Origin: an uncultured Eubacteriales bacterium
Lineage (GTDB): Bacteria > Bacillota > Clostridia > Christensenellales > CALVMC01
Assembly (NCBI GenBank): GCA_949296455.1
Contig: CASFOZ010000003.1
Coordinates: 62,001 to 126,000 of the forward strand
Direction of reading: 5' to 3'
DNA length: 64,000 bases
In this document: piece by piece, positions 54,856 through 63,493 of the stretch
Position numbering within the stretch: the first letter of the stretch is position 1
Layout: each line of letters begins with the position of its first letter
Program-made: the position numbers and the translations under genes
The notes under the pieces: model-generated
Told to the model about the DNA's origin: nothing
Databases searched by the model: none
What the model saw: only the letters and a program-made list of their open reading frames with translations

Positions 54856-57080
54856 AATTTTTCGTGGAACGTTCTGTTTATAACTTCCTGTTGCTGATTT
54901 CTGTTAAGCTTATTGAAGTTTACGGCATATCCGCTGACTCTTATTGTAAGATTAGGATATTTACCGGGATTTTCCATTGCGTCAATAAGTTTTTCTCTGT
55001 TGAGAACATTTACATTAAGATGGTGAGCATTTTGTTTAAAGTAACCTGTAAGAACATTTACGAGATTTGACTTTTTATCATCAAGCGTTTCGCCCAAAAT
55101 ATTCGGAGTCAAAGTAAAAGTATTAGATATACCGTCAAGACAAGTGCAGTATTCGAGTTTTGCAACGGAGTTAAGGCTTGCCAAAGCACCCGTAATATCT
55201 CTGCCGTGCATAGGATTTGCGCCCGGTGCAAAAGGTTCTCCTTTTTTTCTCATATCAGGGGTATTGCCCGTCTTTTTACCGTAAACTACATTCGAGGTAA
55301 TAGTCAATATAGACAGAGTATGCTTTGCGTTTCTGTAAGTTTTATTGGATTTTAAATTAGCATAAAAATCTTCCGTTATCCATTTTGCTATCGAATCTAC
55401 CCTGTCGTCATCGTTACCGTATTTAGGGAAATCTCCTTCCACTTCAAAATCGGTAATAAGTCCTCTTTCGTCTTTTATTGCTCTGACTTTTGCATATTTG
55501 ATAGCGCTCAAACTGTCTGTAAGAACCGAAAGACCGCAAATACCGAATGCCATAAGTCTTTCGACGTTTGTGTCGTGTAAACTCATCATAAGTCTTTCAT
55601 ACGCATATTTATCGTGCATAAAATGAATTATATTCAAAGTATTTACATATAGTTTTGCAATTTGTTTACTTTGTTTTTTATAAGCTTCTATAACTTTATC
55701 GTAATCTAAAATTCCTTCGTCGAATACGGGTGATTTTTTTGTTATCTGCAAATTGTAAATTTCGTCACGGCCTCCGTTCAAAGCAAGTAAAAGAACCTTC
55801 GCAAGATTGCAGCGTGCGCCGAAGTATTGCATTTGTTTTCCTGTCTTCATTGCAGAAACGCAGCATGCAATCGAATAGTCGTCACCGTATATAGGACGCA
55901 TAACATCGTCGTTTTCATATTGAATTGAATCCGTTTCGATAGATACTTTTGCACAGAACTTTTTAAAATTTTCCGGAAGTTTATCGCTCCACAAAATCGT
56001 AATGTTAGGTTCGGAACACGTACCTAAATTATATTCGGTATTTAGCATTCTGAAATTGGTTTTTGTTACCATATGCTTAAAATCGGAAGTCAATCCGCCT
56101 TCTGCCGTAGTTACCCAAGTAGGGTCGCCTGCGAAAAGCTCATTGTACTCTTCTGTACGAAGATGTCGTACAAGTCTGAGCTTTAAAACAAAGTCGTCGA
56201 TAATTTCCTGCGCACGGCTTTCGTCAATGGTCCCTTCTTTAAGGTCACGGGTGAAATAAATATCCAAAAACGTTGAAATTCTCCCAATTGAATTTGCAGC
56301 GCCGTTTTGTTCCTTTACTGCGCCGAGATAACCGAAATAAAGCCATTGAACGGCTTCCAATGCATTTGAAGCCGGTCTTGAAATATCGAAACCGTACTCT
56401 TTTGCCATAACTTTAAGTCTTTCCATGAATTCGAGTTGCTTGTATAACTCTTCGGAAAGCCTTATGTTTTCATCGTTCATTGTTTTGGTTGCAAGATTTT
56501 CTTTATCTTTCTTTTTGCATTCAATGAGAAAATCCATTCCATAAAGAGGAATTCTTCTGTAATCGCCTATAATTCTACCTCTTCCGTAAGCGTCGGGCAG
56601 TCCTGTAATTACGCCTGCATGACGAGCTGCTCGCATTTGCTGGCTGTAAACTCTGAAAACTCCGTCGTTATGAGTAGTTCTGTAAGTAAATTCGTCTTTA
56701 ATTTTATCCGAAAGTTTATAACCGTACTGTTCGCAAGCCTTTTCGCTTAATCTTATTCCCCCGAAAGGGTTAACGGCTCTTTTTAAAGGTTTATCAGTTT
56801 GAAGTCCGAAGATAACTTCGTTTTCTTTATCTATATAGCCGGGTTTAAAAGAAAGCAAGGATGAAACATGTTCTGTATCTACATCTAAAACTCCGCCTTT
56901 TTCGGTTTCGAGTTTAAAAAGCTCCTGAACCTTGTCGGAAATTTTTTTCGTTCTTTGAGTAGGTCCTTGAAGAAAACTTTCGTCACCGTCATAAGGGGTG
57001 TAATTTTTACGGATAAAATCCGCTACATCGATATTTGTTTCCCAATTACCGCCGTTAAAATTTCTCCATTCTTTAATCAT
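54852..57080 (-). CDS. pflB: Formate C-acetyltransferase (pyruvate formate-lyase)
   Basis: Glycyl-radical enzyme that converts pyruvate and CoA to acetyl-CoA and formate in fermentation. The 742-aa protein has the adjacent catalytic cysteines in SIACCVSAM (near 404) and the glycyl-radical loop [10 protein letters not shown] (Gly near 715). GGAGG lies before the ATG. Formate feeds formyl-THF pools used by PurN and PurH, which fits the ZTP riboswitch in its leader. Confidence 0.97.
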   Translation of the reverse strand: MIKEWRNFNGGNWETNIDVADFIRKNYTPYDGDESFLQGPTQRTKKISDKVQELFKLETEKGGVLDVDTEHVSSLLSFKPGYIDKENEVIFGLQTDKPLKRAVNPFGGIRLSEKACEQYGYKLSDKIKDEFTYRTTHNDGVFRVYSQQMRAARHAGVITGLPDAYGRGRIIGDYRRIPLYGMDFLIECKKKDKENLATKTMNDENIRLSEELYKQLEFMERLKVMAKEYGFDISRPASNALEAVQWLYFGYLGAVKEQNGAANSIGRISTFLDIYFTRDLKEGTIDESRAQEIIDDFVLKLRLVRHLRTEEYNELFAGDPTWVTTAEGGLTSDFKHMVTKTNFRMLNTEYNLGTCSEPNITILWSDKLPENFKKFCAKVSIETDSIQYENDDVMRPIYGDDYSIACCVSAMKTGKQMQYFGARCNLAKVLLLALNGGRDEIYNLQITKKSPVFDEGILDYDKVIEAYKKQSKQIAKLYVNTLNIIHFMHDKYAYERLMMSLHDTNVERLMAFGICGLSVLTDSLSAIKYAKVRAIKDERGLITDFEVEGDFPKYGNDDDRVDSIAKWITEDFYANLKSNKTYRNAKHTLSILTITSNVVYGKKTGNTPDMRKKGEPFAPGANPMHGRDITGALASLNSVAKLEYCTCLDGISNTFTLTPNILGETLDDKKSNLVNVLTGYFKQNAHHLNVNVLNREKLIDAMENPGKYPNLTIRVSGYAVNFNKLNRNQQQEVINRTFHEKL

Positions 57081-57091
57081 ACAAACCTCCT

Positions 57092-57200
57092 TAAAAACAC
57101 AAAACCATCTAAGCTAAATTTAGCCCAGACGGTCGGCATATACCGCTTCCTGCTCCCCCATAGTAACCTATGTATCCGTCAGTTGCAGAAAGACGCTCAG
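57092..57200 (-). promoter_or_regulatory. ZTP (pfl) riboswitch with overlapping terminator
   Basis: On the minus strand the leader has CTGACGG, a CATAG-GTTA-CTATG hairpin, GGGGAGC, and after a linker the hallmark CCGTCTGGGC (57132-57123). The same CCGTCTGGGC forms the 5' arm of a terminator: 57132-57119 can pair along its whole length (with G-U pairs, apart from the tip loop) with 57118-57105, followed by TTTTGTGTTTTT. Ligand binding should free the transcript to read through, an ON switch. Known ligand of the class: ZTP/ZMP, signals of low 10-formyl-THF. Confidence 0.9.
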
Positions 57201-57223
57201 ATTTTTGAATGTTTTATAGTTTT

Positions 57224-57252
57224 ATTATAACCGTCTTTAATACATTTGTAAA
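57224..57252 (-). promoter_or_regulatory. pflB promoter
   Basis: On the minus strand TTTACA (57252-57247) and TATAAT (57229-57224) are 17 bp apart; transcription should start about 57217, just ahead of the ZTP riboswitch. Confidence 0.75.
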
Positions 57253-57322
57253 GCGATTTTTAATATTTATTCCTATTTTTAATTTTTGCTACTATATATT
57301 ATTTATCAAAAAACAGATAATA

Positions 57323-58018
57323 TTAATTTTCGTCCGATTCAAAATGAGAGATATGTTCGGGTGAATTGATTAATACATCGTTTATATAAAGTCTGAACTG
57401 ACAACCTAAAAATCTTGCCGCTTTTTCACTCATAATCATTCTTTTGAGATAAATCTGAAAGTAATCCATAACGGAAGAACTTTCATTCATATAAAATTTT
57501 GAAGAAATAATCTTATTTCCTTTATCCACAAATACAGAATTTTTAAGAATAGCGTAATTTACTCTGTCGTGAATATCGTTAGCATCGAAATCGTTTCTTC
57601 CTACCCTTGTTCTGTGAGCGTCGCTTTTATCGGCGATAACGACAGCTGCCCCCACAGGATTTACTATTGCGCCTATTTCTTCTTCGTGGTTTCCTATAGC
57701 TGCAATAATAACTCCGATATCTTCAAGCGGCATACCCATTTTTACAAATATAGGATAAAGCAATATTGCTCCCGTTATTCCGTGATTGTTTCGGTTTACG
57801 GAATTTCCGACATCGTGAACGTATCCTGCGATTTTAGCAAGTTCTTGAAGCCGTTCATCATACCCTATTTCTTTTAATATACGATATGCGGTATTCGAAA
57901 CATAACTTGCGTGTCTCAGTCCGTGTTCTGTATAACTCATAGCCGTAAGACAGTCACACGATGCTTTCAGTAACATACTAATTTCTTCGTTATTTTTTAT
58001 ATCTTCAAGCGTAATCAT
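57323..58018 (-). CDS. HD-domain metal-dependent phosphohydrolase
   Basis: The 231-aa protein has an HD-superfamily core: HGLRHASYVSNTAYRIL, YVHDVGN (the HD pair), NNHGITGA, GNHEEEIG and IADKSDAHRTRV, supplying the metal ligands. The following C-terminal part (about 150-231) has no recognised domain. The family hydrolyses nucleotides or cyclic dinucleotides, but no GYP motif is present, so a c-di-GMP role is not supported. AGGTG precedes the ATG. Last gene of the run beginning with the lipoprotein. Confidence 0.82.
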   Translation of the reverse strand: MITLEDIKNNEEISMLLKASCDCLTAMSYTEHGLRHASYVSNTAYRILKEIGYDERLQELAKIAGYVHDVGNSVNRNNHGITGAILLYPIFVKMGMPLEDIGVIIAAIGNHEEEIGAIVNPVGAAVVIADKSDAHRTRVGRNDFDANDIHDRVNYAILKNSVFVDKGNKIISSKFYMNESSSVMDYFQIYLKRMIMSEKAARFLGCQFRLYINDVLINSPEHISHFESDEN

Positions 58019-58035
58019 ATTTTCACCTGCAATTA

Positions 58036-59742
58036 TTATACCATAAATTTATCCGATAAATTCAAACTGTTTATATACTTTTTAAAAATTCCTTCGTTGA
58101 CTTCGAAATCGGGGCAATTTTTTATAGCTTGTTCATAACTATATTCGGAAGAAAGCGCAAGAGCAATGTAAGAAAGGGTTTTATCGGAATACAATTTGAT
58201 TTTAGCGTTATTCATGGCTTTTTCGATTATGCTTACGGCATTTAGAAGTTTTTCTATGGATACAATCTGATTCTGATAATAGAAAAACTGCAAAGCGACT
58301 ATGAAAATTCTGTTCATTTGAGATTTTTCGGGAAGCGGTGAAATATGGGCAATATTAACCTTCCCCAACATATCGTTAAGACAAAGAGAATATTCACCTA
58401 CATTTCCCGTTTTGTAATGATAAACCAATTGAAAAATAATATAGTATTTTATTTGGTCGGGAACGGACGGCGAAGCTATTATGTATTTAAAATAATCTTC
58501 TATTACATAATTTTGTTTTTCGAAAAGCAAATTAACTGCGTTTATGGTATCCTTTTTGTTCGGACAAAGTTTTAATGCAAAATAAAAAATCTTTCTGATT
58601 TGTTCGCTGTTATTAAATTCATCGACAAATTTATCTTCGTTTGATTTTAATAGGTCGAACAATGAAATAAATTGTTCTTCGAGATTTTTAGGATAATTTA
58701 AAGTTATATCGGTTATAAGCGGTTGACTGTCTGATTTCAAAAAATATTCTGCGTAAAACTCACTAGGATAAATATCCCTGTATAGTTTATACATATTCAT
58801 CATTATTTCTTTTGCTTTTTGCTTTTCGCCGCAAAAAGAATATGTAAAAGCAAGAAATTTATTGCTTTCAAAATCGAAATTATCCCCTCTTTCCCATTCG
58901 TCTTTAGCAAAATTCAAAGCCTCGGAAAAGTTACCTGCTTGTAAATTTAAAATTATTCTTCTTTTAGAGTGAACATATCTTTTAAGCTCTTTATAAGAAT
59001 TGATTTTTTCGAGAACTTTTATTAACTCTTCTCTATTATCTTCTGCTACCAAAAGTTCGGCTTTAGCAAAATAAAATTCCGGTGTATCATTAAAATTTTT
59101 TTCCATAAATCGAAGACTTGTGTTTGCAGTATGTAAATCCCCCGATTTAATCAATGTGAAAATATACAATTCGCATGCAAAAGAATTCTTACGGGATAAC
59201 TTTTCAAAATCTTCTAAAACATAATTTAAATTCACATAATCTTTTCTATCAATGCAAGCGCATGATTCCAAAAGCAAATCGGCGGCTTCCTCTTCTCTTT
59301 CCTGACTTAACAGAACTATATCGTCATTTCCGACATTGATAAAATTTTCGAAGAGTCTTTCCATATTTTCGCCGTACTCATCGCTTAAAATGCCACCGTC
59401 TGTTTCTATTTCGTCTGCTTCGAGCGAAAGTTTTCCGAACATCAATTTAGATATGGGAGTATTCGACCCGCTGAGATTCAGTATATAATGAAAAGTACAT
59501 TCCTGAACACTGTAATTATCTGCAATAAGTCTTGAAAGAATTTCGTTTGATTCTCTGAAACAACCCTCGCCCGTCAATATGTCTGCAATTCTTTTCAGAT
59601 AGCGCATCGATATGATTTTATTAGGACAATTTTTAGAGGCAAGATACAAATTATCGAGACAACCGGCAATATCGTTTCTGTCAAAACAATCATCGGCGTT
59701 TTCTTCGTATATTTTATATGATTTTCTGAAATCAATTATCAT
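58036..59742 (-). CDS. TPR-like helical repeat protein
   Basis: Unrecognised 568-aa soluble protein. Its sequence is almost entirely helix-forming with TPR-like pairs, for example DIAGCLDNLYLASKNCPN near the start, CELYIFTLIKSGDLHTANTSL and FKFLAFTYSFCGEKQKAKE-like segments (NKFLAFTYSFCGEKQKAKEI) in the middle. No signal peptide or membrane helix. The start overlaps the hslO end by 11 nt, so translation is probably coupled. It is likely a protein-interaction scaffold; no partner can be named. Confidence 0.7.
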   Translation of the reverse strand: MIIDFRKSYKIYEENADDCFDRNDIAGCLDNLYLASKNCPNKIISMRYLKRIADILTGEGCFRESNEILSRLIADNYSVQECTFHYILNLSGSNTPISKLMFGKLSLEADEIETDGGILSDEYGENMERLFENFINVGNDDIVLLSQEREEEAADLLLESCACIDRKDYVNLNYVLEDFEKLSRKNSFACELYIFTLIKSGDLHTANTSLRFMEKNFNDTPEFYFAKAELLVAEDNREELIKVLEKINSYKELKRYVHSKRRIILNLQAGNFSEALNFAKDEWERGDNFDFESNKFLAFTYSFCGEKQKAKEIMMNMYKLYRDIYPSEFYAEYFLKSDSQPLITDITLNYPKNLEEQFISLFDLLKSNEDKFVDEFNNSEQIRKIFYFALKLCPNKKDTINAVNLLFEKQNYVIEDYFKYIIASPSVPDQIKYYIIFQLVYHYKTGNVGEYSLCLNDMLGKVNIAHISPLPEKSQMNRIFIVALQFFYYQNQIVSIEKLLNAVSIIEKAMNNAKIKLYSDKTLSYIALALSSEYSYEQAIKNCPDFEVNEGIFKKYINSLNLSDKFMV

Positions 59743-60598
59743 TTTTGAATAATCCCGTAACTTTTTCTCTGTCGTAAATATAATTTTTTTCGCAGAATTC
59801 GCATTTGACTTCTATTCTGCCTTCTTTATCTAAAATATCGAAAGCTTCGTCTTTTCCGAGACTTAAAATAACTTCATCGATTTTTTTGTCGCTGCAATCG
59901 CACTCATATTTGAACTTACGGCTTTCCAATTTTTTATAATCGAAATGACCGAAGTATTTTTCAAAAATTTCTTCATAAGAATATTCTTCAATCATTGCTG
60001 AAAAATCTTTGAAATTAGTAAGAATATCTTCAATAACCGTTATTATCTCATCGGGACAATCCGGCATAGGTTCGGCAATCATAGCAAGACTTTTGACTTT
60101 GTCTTCTCTTATTATTTCTCCGCTCACAATAGCGCAAGGACGGTTTTCGGAAGCGGTAAAATAATATGCAAAGTCGCTGTAAATCTGTCCTGTTAAAATT
60201 TTACATTTACTGGAATAAGGCATTTTACCGCCCGTATCTTTAATAATCTGTAAAAAACCGTTTTTACCTAAAACCTTTGCGGTATCATACCCGTTACCCT
60301 TATAATACGAAATATGCGAAGTTTGTGTAAGATAACCTTTCGCTTTCAATGAACCGTTACAAGCCGTTACGATTTTCTGTCCGCAATCGTCGAAAGTCAT
60401 AATAACCGAAAGTTTATCGCTTTTATTTTTAAAGCCGGATGCAGTAAAAACAGTAAGAGTTAAGGTTCTTATTAACTCGGCTGCCGACATTTCCGAAAGC
60501 TTATGAACTTTAATAACATCTTCGGCAAGAGTATCGGCAATTACGAATGTAATTAAAACACGGTCGTTTAAAATCAAATATTTTTCTATACTGTTCAT
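59732..60598 (-). CDS. hslO: Redox-regulated chaperone Hsp33
   Basis: Holdase activated by oxidation. The 288-aa protein has the Hsp33 body (IVSGEIIREDKVKSLAMIAEPMPD-type segment near 165) and the C-terminal zinc switch with CDCS near 240 and CEFC near 273, matching the CxC...CxxC set. The ATG overlaps the preceding membrane-protein gene by 4 nt. Confidence 0.93.
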   Translation of the reverse strand: MNSIEKYLILNDRVLITFVIADTLAEDVIKVHKLSEMSAAELIRTLTLTVFTASGFKNKSDKLSVIMTFDDCGQKIVTACNGSLKAKGYLTQTSHISYYKGNGYDTAKVLGKNGFLQIIKDTGGKMPYSSKCKILTGQIYSDFAYYFTASENRPCAIVSGEIIREDKVKSLAMIAEPMPDCPDEIITVIEDILTNFKDFSAMIEEYSYEEIFEKYFGHFDYKKLESRKFKYECDCSDKKIDEVILSLGKDEAFDILDKEGRIEVKCEFCEKNYIYDREKVTGLFKNDN

Positions 60599-61818
60599 TT
60601 GTTATCGTTACTCTGATTGTTGGTTATTTCTATTTTCATCGAATCGTCGTTTTCAACAGAATTGTTCGAAGGTTGTTGAGTAGGTTTCTTCTTTTTCTTA
60701 TATGGCGGTCTGTAATTCTGATTTTTGTTTTTATTAATAGAATTGTTTTTATTAGGCTGAATATTAACGTTTTCTTTATCGGAATCTTTTACAGATAAAT
60801 CCTTATCCGCAACAGCCTTTTCCGTACCGCCATTGCCCTTTTTGCTATTATTATATTTTGCAGATAAATTATTTTTGTTTTTGTTTTTATTTTCATCTTT
60901 GACGGCAAATGTTTTTTTGTTTGGATTTAATTTCTGTTCGTAAAGCGGCGTAATTATCCCGTCATATTTTGCCTGAGCTAAAGCGGTATACATCAAAGCA
61001 TAAAACGAAAAACCTACAAAGCCCATAAAAATTATAATTATGAAACTCATAAAGGAAATAAAAGATAAAAACAAAAGAGCCGTGGCAATCACAACAATTA
61101 AATCCGCAAGAGGAGTAGTAACAGAAAGTATAGAAGCGTTTTTGATTAAGTCTTTAAAGGAAAATTTGTAATGCACCACAAGCGGACAAAGGTTGACAAA
61201 AAATACAAAAACGGCAAGCGCCAAAAGCGCACAAATTACTATGACAAGATAACTCCACCAAGCTGCGGTTTTCAATACTATAAATTCAAGTTGCATAATT
61301 ATAAGATATGCAAACAAAGCGACAAATCCGCCAAGCAGAGTGAATATGATTATAAATTTCCACCAGTGAAGTTTTATTCCTCTGAAAAAATGTTTTAAAG
61401 TCTTAACATTTGCTTCCCACATAAAATTTCTTGCGCAAAAGAAAAGTCCGCTTGCTCCGAGCCCTGCAAATGTAAAACAAGGAATGGTAAGGAGAAAGGC
61501 AAATTCGAAAACTTCCAAAACCATATATTCCGCATTAGTAGTATCTGTGTTAAGTCCCGGATACCCTAAACCGATATTTCCCATAAGATTAAGGTCTGCG
61601 TTAATCGCATTTACAAGACCGGGAACAAGCCAGAAAAAGATAACGAAAAAAGGTATTAAAAAAACAAGAAAAATAAGATTTATCAATACCAAATCGATAA
61701 AGCGGGTTTTAAATATCCGAAAGAATTCGGAAATCATTCCCCCTTTTCTTTCAACAGCGTTTACTCTTAAATCTTTTTCGGGTGTTATTTTCGAATACAA
61801 CACTTCCCTAATTGACAT
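60595..61818 (-). CDS. DUF624/YesL-like membrane protein with polar C-terminal tail
   Basis: The 407-aa protein has about five to six membrane helices (41-68, 100-128, 151-178, 188-213, 236-275), and the segment FFRIFKTRFIDLVLINLIFL resembles the start of YesL/DUF624 proteins, whose function is unknown. From about residue 297 a low-complexity Asn/Lys/Pro/Gln-rich tail of some 110 residues follows, probably disordered and cytoplasmic. AAAGGAG precedes the ATG. Confidence 0.75.
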   Translation of the reverse strand: MSIREVLYSKITPEKDLRVNAVERKGGMISEFFRIFKTRFIDLVLINLIFLVFLIPFFVIFFWLVPGLVNAINADLNLMGNIGLGYPGLNTDTTNAEYMVLEVFEFAFLLTIPCFTFAGLGASGLFFCARNFMWEANVKTLKHFFRGIKLHWWKFIIIFTLLGGFVALFAYLIIMQLEFIVLKTAAWWSYLVIVICALLALAVFVFFVNLCPLVVHYKFSFKDLIKNASILSVTTPLADLIVVIATALLFLSFISFMSFIIIIFMGFVGFSFYALMYTALAQAKYDGIITPLYEQKLNPNKKTFAVKDENKNKNKNNLSAKYNNSKKGNGGTEKAVADKDLSVKDSDKENVNIQPNKNNSINKNKNQNYRPPYKKKKKPTQQPSNNSVENDDSMKIEITNNQSNDNK

Positions 61819-61829
61819 ATAAAACTCCT

Positions 61830-63095
61830 TTAAATAACTCCGCCCGAATTAATTCTGACATAAGTATCGTCCAATGATTTGATTGTTTCCGTTCCTGCAG
61901 AGTACATAAAAGCCACTCCTGCAAGTTGATTGATTTCTTCTATGCTGCAAGATGCAGACGCCGCTATTGCTCCCTCAACGGCAGTAGAAGAAGCGTCAAC
62001 CGGCGGGTCAAAAAGTATCGAACACATATACCAATCTCTTATAACCGGATGGGCTTTCATAGAGTTGCTTCCGTAGCCCGGATAGTTAATAAGCAAAGTC
62101 TGAACTACACAAGAAGACAAAACTCTGTTTACGATAAGAGAACCGTCTACAAAACTATTATCCGCACGGTAAAATTCCATAGTCATACCACGGCGTTTAA
62201 GTTCGTTGAAACATTCTACAAAAGTATCTGCGGAATTACTGTTTATCGAATTTTTCCCAGACCAGGAAATTATGAAATCCGTAGGCGAAAGTCCGGGAGT
62301 CCCGCCGAGATAAGAATCTATATAGGTAAGTCGTTTAGGTATCTGACTGTATTTAATTTGTTTTTCGGATACAAGTTCGGTAAGAAGGAACATACTCGAA
62401 GTTACCAAAACTCCGCCCATAGAATGACCTGCAAATCTAATTTCTTCCTTTCCGAAATCAGAAGGAAGAAGATTAACTGCACGAATATATTCGGCAACGA
62501 AAAGTTCGGAAATAGAAAAATCCAATGAATATTCACTTTGACCGCCCGAAGAAGTCTTGTAGGTGCCTCCCTTTGCCCAAACCTTAGTTTCAATCTGCAT
62601 AATACCGTCATCGGCGAATTTTTCCCAACTGAAAACTGCGACATTATATCCTTGGTCAAGCCAAATTCTTAAAGTGTTCACCTTTTCCGTATCATAACCG
62701 AAATCAGACCCTTTTGCAATATCGAGCGGAACTTCATACGAGTCACGTTCGGAACTTTCTCCTACCTTTACTCCGTGTGCGTTAATTATGGTAGGCTTGG
62801 AAGTATCTACCAAAGCGGCTCCCTCTGCGGTATCAGCCTTGACATAAACTATTTTTTTATTTACATCGTCCCATTTGGTCCAAAAAAGACCCTGTGTTTC
62901 AAGTTCGGGATTATTTTCATAATCGAGATACACTTCGCTTGCATAATCCTTATATTTATTTGCAATTAGATTTTCGTTAATCTGTTCGTTTGAAAAAACA
63001 GGATACTCGTTATTATTGCACGCAGCGACCGAAATACAAATTATAGTACTGACAAGCATAAGTACAATAAACAAAATAAAGTTTTTCTTTTTCAT
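61830..63095 (-). CDS. Secreted lipoprotein with lipase-like alpha/beta hydrolase fold
   Basis: The 421-aa protein has a lipoprotein signal peptide (KKKNFILFIVLMLVSTIIC, then lipobox SVAAC with the lipidated Cys at 26). The nucleophile elbow is GHSMGG near residue 225. Preceding segments, such as VDTSKPTIINAHGVKVGE and TLRIWLDQGYNVAVFSWE, fit the alpha/beta hydrolase fold. Catalytic Asp and His cannot be fixed by eye. The frame opens at 63119, but MKKK at 63095 gives a proper signal peptide; the SD is atypical (GGGG 10-15 nt upstream). Substrate unknown; expected on the outer face of the membrane. Confidence 0.82.
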   Translation of the reverse strand: MKKKNFILFIVLMLVSTIICISVAACNNNEYPVFSNEQINENLIANKYKDYASEVYLDYENNPELETQGLFWTKWDDVNKKIVYVKADTAEGAALVDTSKPTIINAHGVKVGESSERDSYEVPLDIAKGSDFGYDTEKVNTLRIWLDQGYNVAVFSWEKFADDGIMQIETKVWAKGGTYKTSSGGQSEYSLDFSISELFVAEYIRAVNLLPSDFGKEEIRFAGHSMGGVLVTSSMFLLTELVSEKQIKYSQIPKRLTYIDSYLGGTPGLSPTDFIISWSGKNSINSNSADTFVECFNELKRRGMTMEFYRADNSFVDGSLIVNRVLSSCVVQTLLINYPGYGSNSMKAHPVIRDWYMCSILFDPPVDASSTAVEGAIAASASCSIEEINQLAGVAFMYSAGTETIKSLDDTYVRINSGGVI

Positions 63096-63214
63096 TTTCC
63101 CACTTTCCCCACTTAGCATTAAACTAAGAATATAAATAATTATTTATTATTTTACACAATTTCAAATAAAATGTAAAACAGAATTTTATAAATAGGTAAA
63201 TATTGTTAAATTTA

Positions 63215-63243
63215 TTGACAGGTATTGCATACTATGATAATAT
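63215..63243 (+). promoter_or_regulatory. asd promoter
   Basis: TTGACA (63215-63220) and TAATAT (63238-63243) are 17 bp apart, and the expected start near 63250 coincides with the 5' end of the lysine riboswitch. Confidence 0.78.
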
Positions 63244-63249
63244 GAAAAT

Positions 63250-63475
63250 GCTGATAGAGGAGCGGTAGGCATCAGTAGCTTATGCGGAAAGCCTTGCAAG
63301 AAAGGCGCATAACGCAAAAGGGCCGATACCGCCGAAATAAAACGCTTCTTGACGGCGTTTTGTTGGTTGAAACGGCTAATACCTTTCAACTGTCATCTTT
63401 AATAGATGGAGGACTATGAGCTAATTTAGATGTAATCGAAATTAGTGCATTTCCTTATCGGTAATGCACTTTTTA
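63250..63475 (+). promoter_or_regulatory. Lysine riboswitch (L box) with terminator and antiterminator
   Basis: The aptamer (63250-63421) shows the conserved blocks GATAGAGGAGCG, CATCAGTAGC, GGGCCGATACCGCCGAAAT, GGTTGAAACGGCTAA, TGTCATC and GATGGAGGACTATG. A terminator, AGTGCATT/AATGCACT (63444-63451 with 63463-63470) plus T residues, follows. CTAATTT (63421-63427) and AAATTAG (63439-63445) can form an antiterminator that takes the first bases of the terminator stem. Lysine binding should therefore stop transcription before asd. Confidence 0.94.
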
Positions 63476-63493
63476 TATATTTGGAGGATTAAA

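Noticed and set aside
61926-62528. 200-codon open frame on the plus strand
   Set aside because: It lies entirely antisense to the lipoprotein hydrolase, lacks family motifs and an SD, and reflects codon bias of the real gene.
63095-63129. Leaderless start at the ATG 63119 for the lipoprotein gene
   Set aside because: The nearest -10-like hexamer (TATATT) is 9 nt away with a poor -35, and the signal peptide fits better from 63095.
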